A stretch of 64,000 nt of DNA from Halorarum salinum (GCF_013402875.1 NZ_CP058579.1:2170001-2234000), one strand, 5' to 3'. Positions 9,287-19,693 are shown, numbered from the stretch's first letter. The notes: generated by a model not told the origin, from the sequence alone. A program made the numbers and translations.

Positions 9287-9778
9287 ATGGACGACGAGAC
9301 GCGCGCCCTGCTCGACGCCCTGGTCGCCGACGCACGCGAATCCACGGAGGACATCGCACGCCAGACCGGCCTCCCCGCGGACGAGGTGGACGCACGTCTC
9401 GACGACCTCGAAGCGGCGGGCGTCCTCCGCGGCTACACCGCCGTCGTGGACTGGGACCGGGCGGAGGCGGACCGGGTCGCCGCCATCGTCGAGGTGAACG
9501 TGGAACTCGACCGGGAGACGGCCTACGAGGAGATCGCCCGCCGCATCGCCGAGTCGCCGACGGTCGACTCCCTGCGGCTCGTCTCGGGCGACTACGACTT
9601 CGCGCTGGACGTGAGCGCGGACACGATGCAGGCCGTCTCGCGGTTCGTAGCCGAGGAGGTCGCGCCGCTGCCGGCGGTGACCAGGACGGTGACCCACTAC
9701 GTGATGGAGACGTACAAGGAGCGCGGCGTCGTCTTCGACGACCGTGACGAGGACGACCGGCTCTCAGTGACGCCATGA
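9287..9778 (+). CDS. Lrp/AsnC family transcriptional regulator
   Basis: The 163-aa protein has an N-terminal winged HTH (DDETRALLDALVADARES to YTAVVDWD) and a C-terminal RAM domain (VAAIVEVNVELD to VTHYVMETYKERG). It begins at MDDETRALLDAL; longer in-frame openings cross the repeat region. It overlaps the aminotransferase start by 4 nt (ATGA), so the two are co-transcribed and the regulator probably senses an amino acid related to the enzyme's substrate. Confidence 0.92.
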   Translation: MDDETRALLDALVADARESTEDIARQTGLPADEVDARLDDLEAAGVLRGYTAVVDWDRAEADRVAAIVEVNVELDRETAYEEIARRIAESPTVDSLRLVSGDYDFALDVSADTMQAVSRFVAEEVAPLPAVTRTVTHYVMETYKERGVVFDDRDEDDRLSVTP

Positions 9779-11037
9779 GCGAGGGCGACGAGTCCGGCGA
9801 CCCGACCGACGGGGGCACCGACCTGACCGCGGACGGCGACGTGGATGGGAGCGGAGGGGCCGCCGCCGACGAGGGGGACCGGTTCACCCCGGCGGATCGC
9901 GTCGACGCCGTCCCGCCCTCGGGCATCCGGGCGTTCTTCGAGGTGGCGGAGTCGCGCGAGGACGTCATCTCGCTCGGCGTCGGGGAACCGGACTTCACCG
10001 CGCCGTGGCCCGCCCGCTCGGCGGCCATCGAGTCGCTGGAGCGCGGCCGGACCAGCTACACCGCCAACCGGGGGAAGCCGAAACTCCGGCGGGAGATCGC
10101 ACGGCACGTCCGGCGGTACGACCTCGAGTACGACCCCGACGAGGAGGTGCTCGTCACCACGGGTGCGAGCGAGGCGGTCGACCTGGCGTTCCGGGCGCTC
10201 GTCGACCCCGGCGACGTCGTGGCGCTCCCGACGCCGACGTACGTCTCCTACGAACCGGGCGTCACCTTCGCCGGCGGCGAACCGCTGGCGGTGCCGACCT
10301 ACCACGAGGACGACTGGTCGCTGACGCCCGAGGCGCTCCTGGCTGCCGGGGCCGACGAGGCCGACGTGCTCGTGCTCTGCTACCCGAACAACCCGACCGG
10401 CGCGACGATGTCCCGGGCCGAACTGTCCGCGGTCGCCGACTTCTGCCGCGAGTACGACCTGGTGGTCGTCTCGGACGAGATCTACGCCGCGCTCACCTAC
10501 GGCGACGAGCACGTCTCCATCGCGACGCTGCCGGGGATGCGGGAGCGGACCGTCGTCGTCAACGGCTTCTCGAAGGCGTACGCGATGACGGGGCTCCGAC
10601 TCGGCTACGCGCTCGCGCCCCCGACGGCCTCGGCGGCGATGACGAAGGTCCACCAGTACGCGATGCTGTCGGCGCCGACCACGGCACAGCACGCGGCCGT
10701 CGCCGCGCTCCGGCGGTGCGAGGACGACGTCCGGGAGATGCGACGCGAGTACGACCGGCGACGCCGGTACCTCACGACCAGGCTCCGCGAACTGGGGCTC
10801 GCGGTCGCCGAACCGCGCGGGGCGTTCTACGCGTTCCCCCGCGTGGCGGAGGTGGCTCCCGACGGCGACGACGAGGCGTTCGCCGAGACGCTGCTGGAGG
10901 AGACGGGCGTCGCGGCCGTCCCTGGCGGCGCGTTCGGCGACGGCGGCGCGGGTCACCTGCGGCTCTCGTACGCGACGGGGATGGACGAACTGAAGGAGGC
11001 GACCCGCAGGCTCGAGACGTTCCTGGCGGAGCGCTGA
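9775..11037 (+). CDS. Class I/II pyridoxal-phosphate aminotransferase
   Basis: This 420-aa protein is an AspC/AAT-I-fold enzyme. Landmarks are YPNNPTGA near residue 204, SDEIYAALTYG near 236, and the PLP-lysine segment NGFSKAYAMTGLRLGYA near 264. The first 35 residues are an acidic Gly-rich extension absent from most homologues, so an internal start (for example at residues after VDGSGGA) is possible. It follows the Lrp gene with an ATGA overlap. Substrate (aspartate, alanine, aromatic) cannot be told. Confidence 0.92.
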   Translation: MSEGDESGDPTDGGTDLTADGDVDGSGGAAADEGDRFTPADRVDAVPPSGIRAFFEVAESREDVISLGVGEPDFTAPWPARSAAIESLERGRTSYTANRGKPKLRREIARHVRRYDLEYDPDEEVLVTTGASEAVDLAFRALVDPGDVVALPTPTYVSYEPGVTFAGGEPLAVPTYHEDDWSLTPEALLAAGADEADVLVLCYPNNPTGATMSRAELSAVADFCREYDLVVVSDEIYAALTYGDEHVSIATLPGMRERTVVVNGFSKAYAMTGLRLGYALAPPTASAAMTKVHQYAMLSAPTTAQHAAVAALRRCEDDVREMRREYDRRRRYLTTRLRELGLAVAEPRGAFYAFPRVAEVAPDGDDEAFAETLLEETGVAAVPGGAFGDGGAGHLRLSYATGMDELKEATRRLETFLAER

Positions 11038-11248
11038 CCCGGTTCGGCGGCCCCGCCCGACCGGTCGCGTCCGCTCGACGAACCCCGACCCGTCGGACGA
11101 CGTGCCGCCGGACGATGTGCCGTCGGAGGACCCCCCGCGACGATGCACCGCTCGACGGCGCGCTGCCGGCCGACGCACGGCCCGACAACTGGGAGCCCGC
11201 TGTTCGCCGTTTCACGGAGTTTAGGTACCCGGTGTGAGAGGATGCCGC

Positions 11249-12403
11249 ATGGAGTTCGCGCTCACCGACGAACAACGGCAGCTACGGGAGGAGGTCCGAC
11301 GGTTCGCGGAGAACGAGATCGCCCCGGTCGCGACCGAACACGACGTCGAGGAGTCCTACCCGTACGAGGTCATGGAGGAGGCGGCCGAGATGGGGCTCGC
11401 CGGGCCGCACATCCCCGTCGAGTACGGCGGCGTCGGCTACGACTCCTTCGAGACGGCCATCATCACCGAGGAGCTGTTCGCGGTCGACCCGGGCATCGGG
11501 CTCTGTATCACCTCCGCGGCGTTCGGCGCCGAGGCGATCATGGGCTTTGGCACCGACGAGCAGAAGGAGGAGTACCTCGCCCCCGTCACGGACGGCGAGA
11601 CGGTCATGGGCGCGGCGATCAGCGAGCCACAGGCGGGCTCTGACGTGACCGGCATCACCACCCGCGCGGAGAAGGACGGCGACGAGTGGGTGATCAACGG
11701 CAACAAGATGTGGATCACGAACGGCTCGGTCGGCGACTACTTCGTCGTGATGTGCGAGACGGACCCCGACCAGGAGGACCGTTACATGGGCTACTCCCAG
11801 ATCATCGTCGAGTCCGACCGCGACGGCTTCGACGCCGAGAAGATCACCGGCAAGATGGGCATCCGCGCGAGCGACACTGCCGAACTCGTCTTCGACGACG
11901 TGCGCGTGCCCGAGGAGAACCTCGTCGGCTCGCGCGGCATGGGCTTTCTCCAGCTCATGCAGTTCTTCGACGAGACCCGGACCGCCGTCGCGGCCCAGGG
12001 CGTCGGCATCGCGAAGGGGGCCGCCGAGCGCGCGCTGGAGTACGCCAAGGAACGCGAGCAGTTCGGCCGGTCCATATCGGAGTTCCAGGCCGTCAAGCAC
12101 GAGCTCGCCGAGGCGTTCACGAACGTCCGGGCCGCGCGGAACCTCACGTACGAGTCGGCCTGGGCCGTCGAGAACGACCCCGACGGGCTGACGAAGCTCG
12201 CGTCGATGGCCAAGGAGTTCGCCTCCCGGACGGCCGTGGAGACCGCCGACACGGCCGTCCAGCTCCACGGCGGCGCCGGCTTCGTGAACGACCACGACGT
12301 CGAGCGGCTCTACCGCGACGCGAAGATCACCCAGATCTACGAGGGAACGACCCAGATCCAGAAGAACATCGTCGCGCGCGAACTGCTCGACGAGGGGTTC
12401 TAG
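11249..12403 (+). CDS. Acyl-CoA dehydrogenase
   Basis: A 384-aa protein with the ACAD domain order: N-terminal helical (residues 1-115), middle beta (MGAAISEPQAGSDVTG, WVINGNKMWITNG) and C-terminal helical (EREQFGRSISEFQAVKH, LHGGAGF, YEGTTQIQ). It is a FAD enzyme that oxidises acyl-CoA to enoyl-CoA and passes electrons to ETF. The Glu of IYEGTTQIQ is the usual catalytic base position in medium/short-chain members. The start at MEFALTDEQ is preferred to a GTG five codons upstream. Chain length specificity unknown. Confidence 0.95.
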   Translation: MEFALTDEQRQLREEVRRFAENEIAPVATEHDVEESYPYEVMEEAAEMGLAGPHIPVEYGGVGYDSFETAIITEELFAVDPGIGLCITSAAFGAEAIMGFGTDEQKEEYLAPVTDGETVMGAAISEPQAGSDVTGITTRAEKDGDEWVINGNKMWITNGSVGDYFVVMCETDPDQEDRYMGYSQIIVESDRDGFDAEKITGKMGIRASDTAELVFDDVRVPEENLVGSRGMGFLQLMQFFDETRTAVAAQGVGIAKGAAERALEYAKEREQFGRSISEFQAVKHELAEAFTNVRAARNLTYESAWAVENDPDGLTKLASMAKEFASRTAVETADTAVQLHGGAGFVNDHDVERLYRDAKITQIYEGTTQIQKNIVARELLDEGF

Positions 12404-12485
12404 GCGACCGCCCCGGGCGACTCGAAACCGGGCTACCCCGAGCGATACTCGACGGAGTTAGCCGAACAGAACCGTCCGAGCCGCC

Positions 12486-13085
12486 TCAGAACTCGAATCC
12501 GTCGTCGGTGTCGTTCCCGCGATCGAGGTCGCGGAACGCCAGGTCGAAGTCGTCGTGTTCGTCCAGTTCCTCGAGCGTCTCGTCGAGTTCGCCGCGGAGC
12601 GTCCCCAGCCGGTCGTCGAGTTCGTGGTACTCCTCGGAGCTCTCGAGCGCGGTGCGGGCCTTCTCCGACTCGAGCACCGCCTTCTTCGATGCGAGCGCGA
12701 ACAGTTCCTGGACTCCGCTGTCGTACTCCCCCCGCCGGAGCAGGCTCTCGACGGTTCCCGTGAGCGCGTCGCGGGTGACCGGCTTCACGAGGTAGTCGTC
12801 GAAGCCCATCGCCACGATGTCGAAGTCCGGTTCGACGGCGGTGACCATCGCGACCCGGCAGTCGATGCCGCGGTCGCGGACCGCCACGAGCACCTCGTCG
12901 CCGGAGAGTCCGGGCATCCGCCGGTCGAGGAGGACGACGTCCACCGCCTCGTCGAGCCCGTCGAGCGCCTCGTGACCGCCGTAGGCGGTGCGGACGTCGT
13001 ACTCGTCGCCCAGCCACGCGGCGTACAGGTCCGCGAGGTCGGGCTCGTCTTCGACGACCAGAACGACGGGGGCGTCCTCACTCAT
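12486..13085 (-). CDS. HalX-domain response regulator
   Basis: A 199-aa protein with a receiver domain (residues 6-120): acid pocket VVEDEPD, phosphoacceptor D54 in LLDRRMPG, and K near residue 103 in DDYLVKPVT. The C-terminal 65 residues (YDSGVQELFALASKKAVLES) form the haloarchaeal HalX helical domain of unknown function. No DNA-binding domain is present, so output is probably by protein-protein contact. A TATA-like stretch ttatcaatata is at 13126-13136, about 40 nt upstream of the ATG. No adjacent kinase. Confidence 0.9.
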   Translation of the reverse strand: MSEDAPVVLVVEDEPDLADLYAAWLGDEYDVRTAYGGHEALDGLDEAVDVVLLDRRMPGLSGDEVLVAVRDRGIDCRVAMVTAVEPDFDIVAMGFDDYLVKPVTRDALTGTVESLLRRGEYDSGVQELFALASKKAVLESEKARTALESSEEYHELDDRLGTLRGELDETLEELDEHDDFDLAFRDLDRGNDTDDGFEF

Positions 13086-13178
13086 GCTTCGGCTCCGTGT
13101 GTACTCCACCTTTCACGGAGCGGTACTTATCAATATACCTCTTGGTCGCCGACCCCCTCCGCGGTCCGGACCGCGGGG

Positions 13179-13427
13179 TCAGTCCCCCTCCCTGACCTCG
13201 TGTATCTCGTCGGCGACGAGGCCGTGGGCCTCGCGGTGGACCGCCTCGCCGGCCTCCTTGTCGGGCGCCTCGAACAGGCAGAAGACGGCTCCCTGGTCGT
13301 CGTCGACCCAGTACTGCTGGTAGTTCACGCCGTGTTTCTCCTGGACCTCGAGGTCCTTCGCGTGGGCCCTGGCGACCTCGTCCGCACTCGCATCCACGTT
13401 CCGGTGTACGTCCATGTACAGAGGCAT
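13179..13427 (-). CDS. DUF4242 domain protein
   Basis: The 82-aa protein begins MPLYMDVHRNVDASADEV and contains HGVNYQQYWVDDDQG and FCLFEAPDKEAGEAVHREAHG, which match the small DUF4242 family (SCO4226-like). Structures from that family are ferredoxin-like dimers, and a nickel-binding function has been proposed for one bacterial member. The internal ATG is used since the upstream extension is Arg-rich shadow sequence. Monocistronic. Confidence 0.8.
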   Translation of the reverse strand: MPLYMDVHRNVDASADEVARAHAKDLEVQEKHGVNYQQYWVDDDQGAVFCLFEAPDKEAGEAVHREAHGLVADEIHEVREGD

Positions 13428-13631
13428 GTGTAACGATGGGGCTCCACGCAGGATAGCCGTGTTCACGCGATTGTTTCCTCGTACGGACTCCGCGCGGCCA
13501 CGGCGGACGGGGCCGCCGGGGTGACTGGTCACCGTCGGGCGTCGGCCGGAGCGGTTCACTCGAGCACTCCGGTACCACTCCCCGTCCGGCGTGCCTCGTC
13601 CGCCTCGTCTGTGTCCCTCGTCCGCTCCGTC

Positions 13632-15128
13632 CTACTCTCCGGGCGTGTAGTTCGGCGCCTCGTCCGTGATGGTCACGTCGTGCGGGTGGCCCTCCGTCTG
13701 GCCGGCCTGCGAGACGCGGACGAACTCGGCGCGCTCCTTGAACGCCGGGATCGAGTCCGCGCCGACGTAGCCCATCCCCGAGCGCATCCCGCCGACGAGC
13801 TGGTGGAGCTCGGAGGCGAGGCTCCCCTTGTACGGCGTCGCCGCCTCCACGCCCTCGGGGACGAACTCCTCGTCCTCCTCGGCGTCCTTGAGGTAGCGGT
13901 CGCCGCCGCCCTCGCTCATCGCGCCGACCGAGCCCATGCCGCGGTACTGCTTGTAGCGCTTGCCGTTCATCGTGATGACCCGGCCGGGCGCCTCGTCGGT
14001 GCCCGCGAAGTAGGAGCCGAGCATCACCGCGTCCGCGCCGGCCGCGACGGCCTTGATGGCGTCGCCGGAGTAGCGGATGCCCCCGTCGGCGATGACCGGG
14101 ACGTCGTGTTCGCTGGCCACGTCCGCGACCTGCGCGACCGCGGTGATCTGGGGCATGCCCGCCCCGGAGACGACGCGCGTGGTGCAGATGGAGCCGGGAC
14201 CGATGCCGACCTTCAGCCCGTCCGCGAAGTCGACGGCGGCCTCGGCGGCCTCCCGCGTGCCGACGTTCCCGACGACCACGTCGGCGTCGACGCCGTCCTT
14301 GATGGCCCGCGCGGAGTCGAGGACGTTGAGGTTGTGCGCGTGCGCGCAGTCGATGAACAGCACGTCCGCCCCGGCGTCGTCGGCGGCGACCGCGCGCTCC
14401 TCCTCGAACGGGCCGACGGCGACGCCGACGACCAGCGCCCCGTCGCCGTCGCGGGCGGCGTCGCCGTGTTCGCGCCGCTGGAGGACGCCCTGCATCGTCA
14501 CGAGGCCCACGAGGCGGTTCTCGTCGTCGACGACCGGGACGCGCTCGATCTTGTGGTCGTACATCAGTTCGAGCGCCTCGCGGGCGGTCACGTCCTCGTC
14601 GGCGGTGATGACCTCGTCGGTCATCGCCTCCCTGACCGCGTCGGACTCGCCCACCTCGAGGTACGGACGGATGTCCGTCCCCGAGATGATGCCGAGGACC
14701 GCGTCGTCGTCGTCGACGACGGGGGCGCCCGAGACGCCCTCGTGCTCCATCATCGCGTCGACCTCGCTGACCGTCTGGTCGGGCGCGGCGGTGACGACCT
14801 GCTCCCGCCGGATGACGAGTTCGTCGGCGCGCTTGACGCGCTCGACCTCCGCGGCCGTCTCCTCGACGGTCATGTTCCGGTGGAGCACGCCGAGGCCGCC
14901 CTCGCGGGCCATCTCGGCGGCGAGGTCGCTCTCGGTGACGGTGTCCATCGCCGCCGAGAGCACCGGGATGTTCAGTTCCACGTTCCGCGAGACGCGCGTG
15001 CCGACGTCCGCGTCGTCGGGTTCGACGCGGCTCTCCTTCGGCCGGAGCAGCACGTCGTCGAACGTCAGCGCCTCGGGCACCGCCAACTTCTCGGAGAAAG
15101 CCCCCTGGTCGGAAACGTCGTTCGCCAT
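13632..15128 (-). CDS. guaB: IMP dehydrogenase
   Basis: This 498-aa protein has the complete IMPDH plan: N-terminal barrel start [10 protein letters not shown], two CBS domains (residues about 100-215, [20 protein letters not shown] and [16 protein letters not shown]), catalytic-loop [13 protein letters not shown] with the active Cys near residue 304, and [11 protein letters not shown]. It oxidises IMP to XMP with NAD, the first step of GMP synthesis. A dense flap sequence MGSVGAMS follows. Start MANDVSDQG matches the family; upstream in-frame sequence is not conserved. Confidence 0.97.
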   Translation of the reverse strand: MANDVSDQGAFSEKLAVPEALTFDDVLLRPKESRVEPDDADVGTRVSRNVELNIPVLSAAMDTVTESDLAAEMAREGGLGVLHRNMTVEETAAEVERVKRADELVIRREQVVTAAPDQTVSEVDAMMEHEGVSGAPVVDDDDAVLGIISGTDIRPYLEVGESDAVREAMTDEVITADEDVTAREALELMYDHKIERVPVVDDENRLVGLVTMQGVLQRREHGDAARDGDGALVVGVAVGPFEEERAVAADDAGADVLFIDCAHAHNLNVLDSARAIKDGVDADVVVGNVGTREAAEAAVDFADGLKVGIGPGSICTTRVVSGAGMPQITAVAQVADVASEHDVPVIADGGIRYSGDAIKAVAAGADAVMLGSYFAGTDEAPGRVITMNGKRYKQYRGMGSVGAMSEGGGDRYLKDAEEDEEFVPEGVEAATPYKGSLASELHQLVGGMRSGMGYVGADSIPAFKERAEFVRVSQAGQTEGHPHDVTITDEAPNYTPGE

Positions 15129-15432
15129 GTCATCGGTGGTCGTCGGGGTCCCAAAAGCGTTGCGAGGGCGGCCGCCCGCGTCACTTCGTGTCGGGGTTCC
15201 GGTCGAACTGCCGCCACCCCGGCTCACGTGGGGCTCCGATCGTCGAGGAACGCGTAACGTCGCCCTCGCAAAGGTTGCCCGAACCGACGCGCTGCGACGA
15301 TGGAACGTCGACTATCACGGATAGAATCCGTGAGATAGTAGGAGGAGTACATAAATGTGGCCGTGGTTTCTCGTGTGCCGTGCGCCCCAATCCCACACAA
15401 CGTTTATTGCCGGCTCGCGGCATCGTGGGTGT
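15129..15432. promoter_or_regulatory. Divergent promoter region with an inverted repeat
   Basis: About 300 nt between guaB (minus) and the 15433 gene (plus). A near-perfect inverted repeat sits at 15311-15340, whose core is tcacggat-aga-atccgtga (15315-15333). An AT-rich patch tttattg at 15404-15410 lies about 23-29 nt before the plus-strand ATG and is a good TATA candidate. The repeat could be an operator or a hairpin; nothing else was found here. Confidence 0.45.
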
Positions 15433-15648
15433 ATGGACTCCGTGTCCCACTACGGTGAACGCACTGTCGGCCAGGCGAGCCTCGGCGACGCGCTCGCGAC
15501 ATTCTTCCGGCAGACGGCGAAACCGACGGTGGAACGCGGAGCGACGGGGTTCCGGTGGCCCTTCCGGTTCGGGTTCCGCTCGCACGCGCACGCGGACTCG
15601 CCCCATCGCCACCGCCGCGCCGTCGGTGAGGCGCACGGCCGTCGGTAG
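15433..15648 (+). CDS. Small basic hypothetical protein
   Basis: A 71-aa ORF (MDSVSHYGERTVGQASL) whose stop TAG abuts the ATG of the next gene, which suggests translational coupling. The C-terminal half is unusually basic and aromatic for a haloarchaeon (FRWPFRFGFRSHAHADS then HRHRRAVGEAHGRR). That composition could mean a nucleic-acid-binding peptide or a translated non-coding leader. No family recognised. The main support is position and a proper TATA-like patch upstream. Confidence 0.5.
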   Translation: MDSVSHYGERTVGQASLGDALATFFRQTAKPTVERGATGFRWPFRFGFRSHAHADSPHRHRRAVGEAHGRR

Positions 15649-16671
15649 ATGAGCACGTCCAGGCACCCGATCGCGCTCCGCCTCGAGCGGCACGTGGGCG
15701 GTGCCACGCGCCTGCTCGCGACCGTCATGGCGCTCCCGCTCGTGGACGGCATCTTCCCGGCGCTCGTCATCGCGGGGGCGCTCACGGTGCCGTTCGGCAT
15801 CGTCGAGACGGGGCTGCTCATCTTCGGCGGATCGGCCACGATGGCGGTCGTGCTCGCCGAGATGGAAGGGACGCCCCGCGAGAAGGCGGTCTCCATCCTG
15901 TTGCTGGGGGCCGTCATCGTCCCGCTCGCGGTCGCGGAGGCCGCGCTGGCCCAGACCATCGAGAGCCTCCTCACGGAGACGTTCCACCGCTTCGCGGGGC
16001 TCGTCATCCTCGCCGTCGCGGCGAAGACGGCGAGCGCGCAGGTCGGCGAGTACCTCCCCCGGCCGGGCGCCATCATCCTGCTCGGTCTCGTCGCGAGTTT
16101 CGACCCGAACGGCGCCCAGCTAGGGGTGACGCTCGATCCCGGCCTGCTCGCCCGCGCGGCCGCCGCAGCGGGCGTCGGCGTCGGGTTCGCCCTCGCGGTC
16201 GCACTCGCGGGCGACCACCTGCGCGACAGGGTGGACATCGACCGCTTCCGCTTCGGCTCGGCGGTCGCGCTCGGCATGCTCGCGCTGTCGGTGCTCGGAC
16301 TCCTCCCGACCGAACAACCCGTCGCGCTCGGGGTGCTCTGCGTGACTGCGGTGTTCTCGTACGACCCCGAGGCCGCCGGCGACCCCGCGTCGTCCGATGG
16401 GGTCGGGCCGGACGCGACGCCGGCGAACGCGGACGGCGAGTCCGACGCTCCCGCCTCGCGGGTCGGCGCGGACGGGGGTGGGGGCTCCGGCGACGCCGTC
16501 GGGTCGGCGCCCGCCGCCACGACGGCGGGCGGCGTCGACTCGGCCGGCACCGTCGACGTCGACGCCGAGGGGACGAACCCGACCGGCATCGACCCCGTGG
16601 ACGGCGGCACGACCGCGGACGTGAACGAGGGCGAGAGCGACGACGGGCCGAACCGGGCCCCCTGGCTGTAG
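15649..16671 (+). CDS. Haloarchaeal multi-pass membrane protein (DUF5794-like)
   Basis: A 340-aa protein. Residues 15-230 hold about seven membrane helices (for example LVIAGALTVPFGIVETGLLI, AVILLGAVIVPLAVAEAAL-like stretches, FGSAVALGMLALSVLGLL). The last 110 residues are a disordered Gly/Ala/Asp-rich tail. It fits an uncharacterised family restricted to haloarchaea that I recall as DUF5794; the companion downstream gene fits DUF5795. No transport signature is visible. Function unknown. Confidence 0.72.
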   Translation: MSTSRHPIALRLERHVGGATRLLATVMALPLVDGIFPALVIAGALTVPFGIVETGLLIFGGSATMAVVLAEMEGTPREKAVSILLLGAVIVPLAVAEAALAQTIESLLTETFHRFAGLVILAVAAKTASAQVGEYLPRPGAIILLGLVASFDPNGAQLGVTLDPGLLARAAAAAGVGVGFALAVALAGDHLRDRVDIDRFRFGSAVALGMLALSVLGLLPTEQPVALGVLCVTAVFSYDPEAAGDPASSDGVGPDATPANADGESDAPASRVGADGGGGSGDAVGSAPAATTAGGVDSAGTVDVDAEGTNPTGIDPVDGGTTADVNEGESDDGPNRAPWL

Positions 16672-16777
16672 GTCCCCGGACCGTCCTCCGCTCGGGGTGA
16701 CCGCCCCGTCGCCGGACGGCTCGACTCGCCACGGTAGCGACCGCGGGCTTTACTTCGGCCGACCGTCTTCGACGGAC

Positions 16778-16999
16778 ATGAGCAACCGCGTCGTCGAGGG
16801 CCGGATGGTCACGCCGGGAAAGCTCGCGGAGCTGATCGAGGGCGAACCGGCAATGGAGACCGAGGACATCGAGGACGCCGACCGGACGTGCCCGGACTGC
16901 GGCGGCGACGTCCTCTCGGTGGGGTACATGCCCTCCGTCACGGAGTTCGTCGTCGGCTACAAGTGCCAGGAGTGCCCCTGGAGCGAGACGGACCGCTGA
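16778..16999 (+). CDS. Small zinc-ribbon protein (DUF5795-like)
   Basis: The 73-aa protein has two CxxC knuckles, CPDCGGD and CQECPW, spaced about 25 residues apart, which make a classical zinc ribbon. The N-terminal half (MSNRVVEGRMVTPGKLAELIEGE) is conserved-looking and non-zinc. This arrangement matches a short haloarchaeal family often found by the preceding membrane protein. A TATA-like gctttactt (16747-16755) is about 25 nt upstream of the ATG. Role unknown. Confidence 0.75.
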   Translation: MSNRVVEGRMVTPGKLAELIEGEPAMETEDIEDADRTCPDCGGDVLSVGYMPSVTEFVVGYKCQECPWSETDR

Positions 17000-17147
17000 C
17001 CGAACCGTTCCGTCGGCCTCCCCTTTCACGGACGCCATCGGGGCGAATCGGCCGCGACGAGGAACCTGCTCCGTCGGCCGCTCGTCCGCTGTGACGGCGA
17101 TTCGAAGAGAACAAGCCTTACGGCTGTGCTTCCACATGTGACGGCGT

Positions 17148-19156
17148 ATGGCTTCGTCCGACGCGGAGGGGGAGGAACTCCGGTCGCGCATCCGCCAGCA
17201 GGAAGCCGTCGCCGAACTCATCCGGCGAGCGCTCGAGACCGATACGCTCGACGAACTGCTCCGCGACGCGGTCGTCACCGTCTCCGACACGTTGGACGTC
17301 GAGTACTGCCAGGTGATCGAGTTGCTGTCCGAGGAGGACGAGTTCGTCCTCCGCCAGGGTACCGGCTGGGCCGATGGCGCCGTCGGGGACGCCGTCGTAC
17401 CCACGAGGGAGGAGTCACGGGCGGGATACTCGCTGCTCTCGGAGGAGCCGGTCATCGCCGACGACCTGCGCGAGGAGGACCGCTTCTCGGGCGATCGACT
17501 GCTGGTCGACCACGAGGTCGTCAGCGGGATCACCGTCGTCGTCGGTTCGGTGGAGTCGCCGTGGGGCGTGCTCGGAACGTTCACGTCCGAACGCCGGGAG
17601 TTCACGGAGAACGACGACAACTTCGTCCGGAGCGTCGCGAACGTCCTCGCGTCGACGGTCGACCGTTCGATGAAGGAGCGCCGGCTGCGAAACCGCGAGA
17701 AGCAACTACACCTCGCGACCGAGGCCGCCTCGATCGGCCTCTGGAGTTGGGACGTCCGGGAGGACCTCGTCACGGGGGACGAGTTCGTCGCGGAAACGTA
17801 CGGCAAGGAGTCGGACGTGGCGACGGGAGGCGCATCGATGGAGACGTTCTTCGAACCGATCCACGAGGACGACGTCGAGGAGACGTGGGAACGGCTCCAG
17901 CGGGCGCTACGGACGGGCGAACTCGACGCCGAGTATCGGACCAGGGACGCGAACGGCGAGCTCACGTGGCTGGTGGCCCGGGGTGAGGTCGAGTTCGACG
18001 CCGCCGGCGAGCCCGTTCGGCTGTACGGCGCCGTCACCGACATCACCGAGCGCAAACGCCGCGAACGGGCGCTCGAGGAGAGGGAGAAGCGGTATCGGAA
18101 CCTGTTCACGTCGATGTCCGAGGGGTACTGCGTCATCGAGCGGATGGGGGCTCCGGGGGAGCCGACCGACTTCCGCTACGTGGAGGCGAACTCGGCCTTC
18201 GAGGAACACACCGGCATCGAAAACGCGGTCGGGGAGACGCTCCGGGGCGTCGTTCCGAAGGACGTTCGAAAGTGGGTGGACACGTACGAGAGCGTCGTCC
18301 GGACCGGCGAACCGGTCTCGTTCGAACGCGGACTCGTGGCGCGGGGGCGGGTGCTGGAGTGTTACGCGTTCCCGGTCGGGGACGAGACGTCGGAGCTGGT
18401 CGGGGTGATGTTCACGGACGTCAGCGACCGGGTCGAGCGCGAACGTCGGTTGGAGGAACTGGTCGACGAGTTGGAGGAGTCGAACGAGCGCCTTGAGCAG
18501 TTCGCGTACGCCGCCTCCCACGACCTCCGGGAGCCCCTGCGGATGGTCTCGAGCTACCTCCAGTTGATCGAGCAACGGTACGCCGACGCGCTGGACGAGG
18601 ACGGCGAGGAGTTCCTCGAATTCGCCGTCGACGGCGCCGACCGCATGCGGGGGATGATCGAGGGCCTGCTCCGGTACTCGCGCGTCGAATCGCGTGGCGA
18701 CCCGTTCGAACCGGTGGACCTCGACGTGGTGCTCGACGACGTGTTGTCGGACCTCCGGATCCAGATCGGGGAGAGCGACGCCGAGATCACCGCCGACGAA
18801 CTCCCCGCGTTCACGGCGACGAGAGACAGTTACGGCAGGTGTTCCAGAACCTGCTGGACAACGCCATCGTGTATTCCGGCGACGAACCGCCGCGGATCCA
18901 CGTCACCGCCGAGCGCGACGGGTCTAGGTGGCTCGTCTCGGTACACGACCAGGGGATCGGCATCGATCCGTCGGATGGCGACCGCGTCTTCGAGGTGTTC
19001 CAGCGGCTTCACTCCCGAGGCGAACACGCCGGCACGGGGATCGGGCTCGCGCTCTGCCACCGGATCGTCCAGCGCCACGGGGGCGACATCTGGGTGGAGT
19101 CCGAACTCGGAGCGGGAGCGACGTTCTCGTTCACGCTTCCGGCCGAGAGCGACTGA
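17148..19156 (+). pseudogene. GAF-PAS-PAS sensor histidine kinase, frameshifted
   Basis: Domains in order: GAF (about residues 20-170), PAS (185-305), PAS (315-430), then HisKA with phospho-His H458 in YAASHDLREPLRM. The frame then breaks. The ATPase domain (DERQLRQVFQNLLDNAI, HDQGIGI, GTGIGLALCHRIV) continues in the other frame from about 18812, so one base is missing near 18812. In the starting frame translation runs on as Ser/Arg-rich nonsense to 19481. Restoring one base gives a normal kinase of about 670 aa ending at 19156. Either a real inactivation or a sequencing error. Confidence 0.85.
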
Positions 19157-19312
19157 ACTCGGGAGCGCCCCTCCGTGGAGGGCGGTACGACCCGGTCCCG
19201 GACCAGGTGGTATCACCGATCGGTCCGAACGCTCCTCCCGGGTGGTGGCGCGCGCAACGTCGGATCGTGAACCCGTCCGGCGCGTTTCACCCCGCCGATC
19301 GTCGGGGCGGCG

Positions 19313-19693
19313 TCAGGGGGCGACGGTAGCTTCCCCGTACAGCGGTATCGTGATCAGGAGTAGCCCGACCGCGCAGAACGCAGCGAGGGCCGTCGCTCGC
19401 CAGCGTCCGGTCGACGGGTTCGACCGGACGGCGACTCCGGCGAGGCCGACGAGTGCGACCTGGACGGCGAACTCGAGGTAGGACGCGCCCAGTCCGAGGT
19501 CGCCTCGGAGGACCGACACCGTGAGAGCCGTCGAGAGGAGGGCGAGACCCGCCGCCACGCCCGTGATGGCCGTTCCGGGGCTCCGTGACCTGGCCACGAG
19601 CACGGCCAGGGCGCCGTTAGCCAGCGTCCGCGCTCCGACGATCAGCGCGAGAACGGCGGGGTTCGTCCACGTCGGAAAGAGCCACTCGAACAC
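19313..19693 (-). CDS. Four-helix membrane protein
   Basis: A 126-aa protein with four hydrophobic helices (NPAVLALIVGARTLANGALAVL, AITGVAAGLALLSTALTV, YLEFAVQVALVGLAGVAV, ALAAFCAVGLLLITIPL). No charged motif suggests a known transporter; similar small unnamed membrane proteins are common in haloarchaea. It ends about 160 nt past the kinase gene and converges on it. Confidence 0.65.
   Translation of the reverse strand: MFEWLFPTWTNPAVLALIVGARTLANGALAVLVARSRSPGTAITGVAAGLALLSTALTVSVLRGDLGLGASYLEFAVQVALVGLAGVAVRSNPSTGRWRATALAAFCAVGLLLITIPLYGEATVAP

Noticed and set aside
8700-10028. A 442-aa minus-strand frame over the repeat cluster
   Set aside because: Ser/Arg/Pro-rich, no start signal, and covers inverted repeats and the Lrp gene in antisense.
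16073-18136. A 687-aa minus-strand frame over the sensor kinase
   Set aside because: Ser/Thr/Arg-rich nonsense, antisense to GAF/PAS domains with intact motifs.
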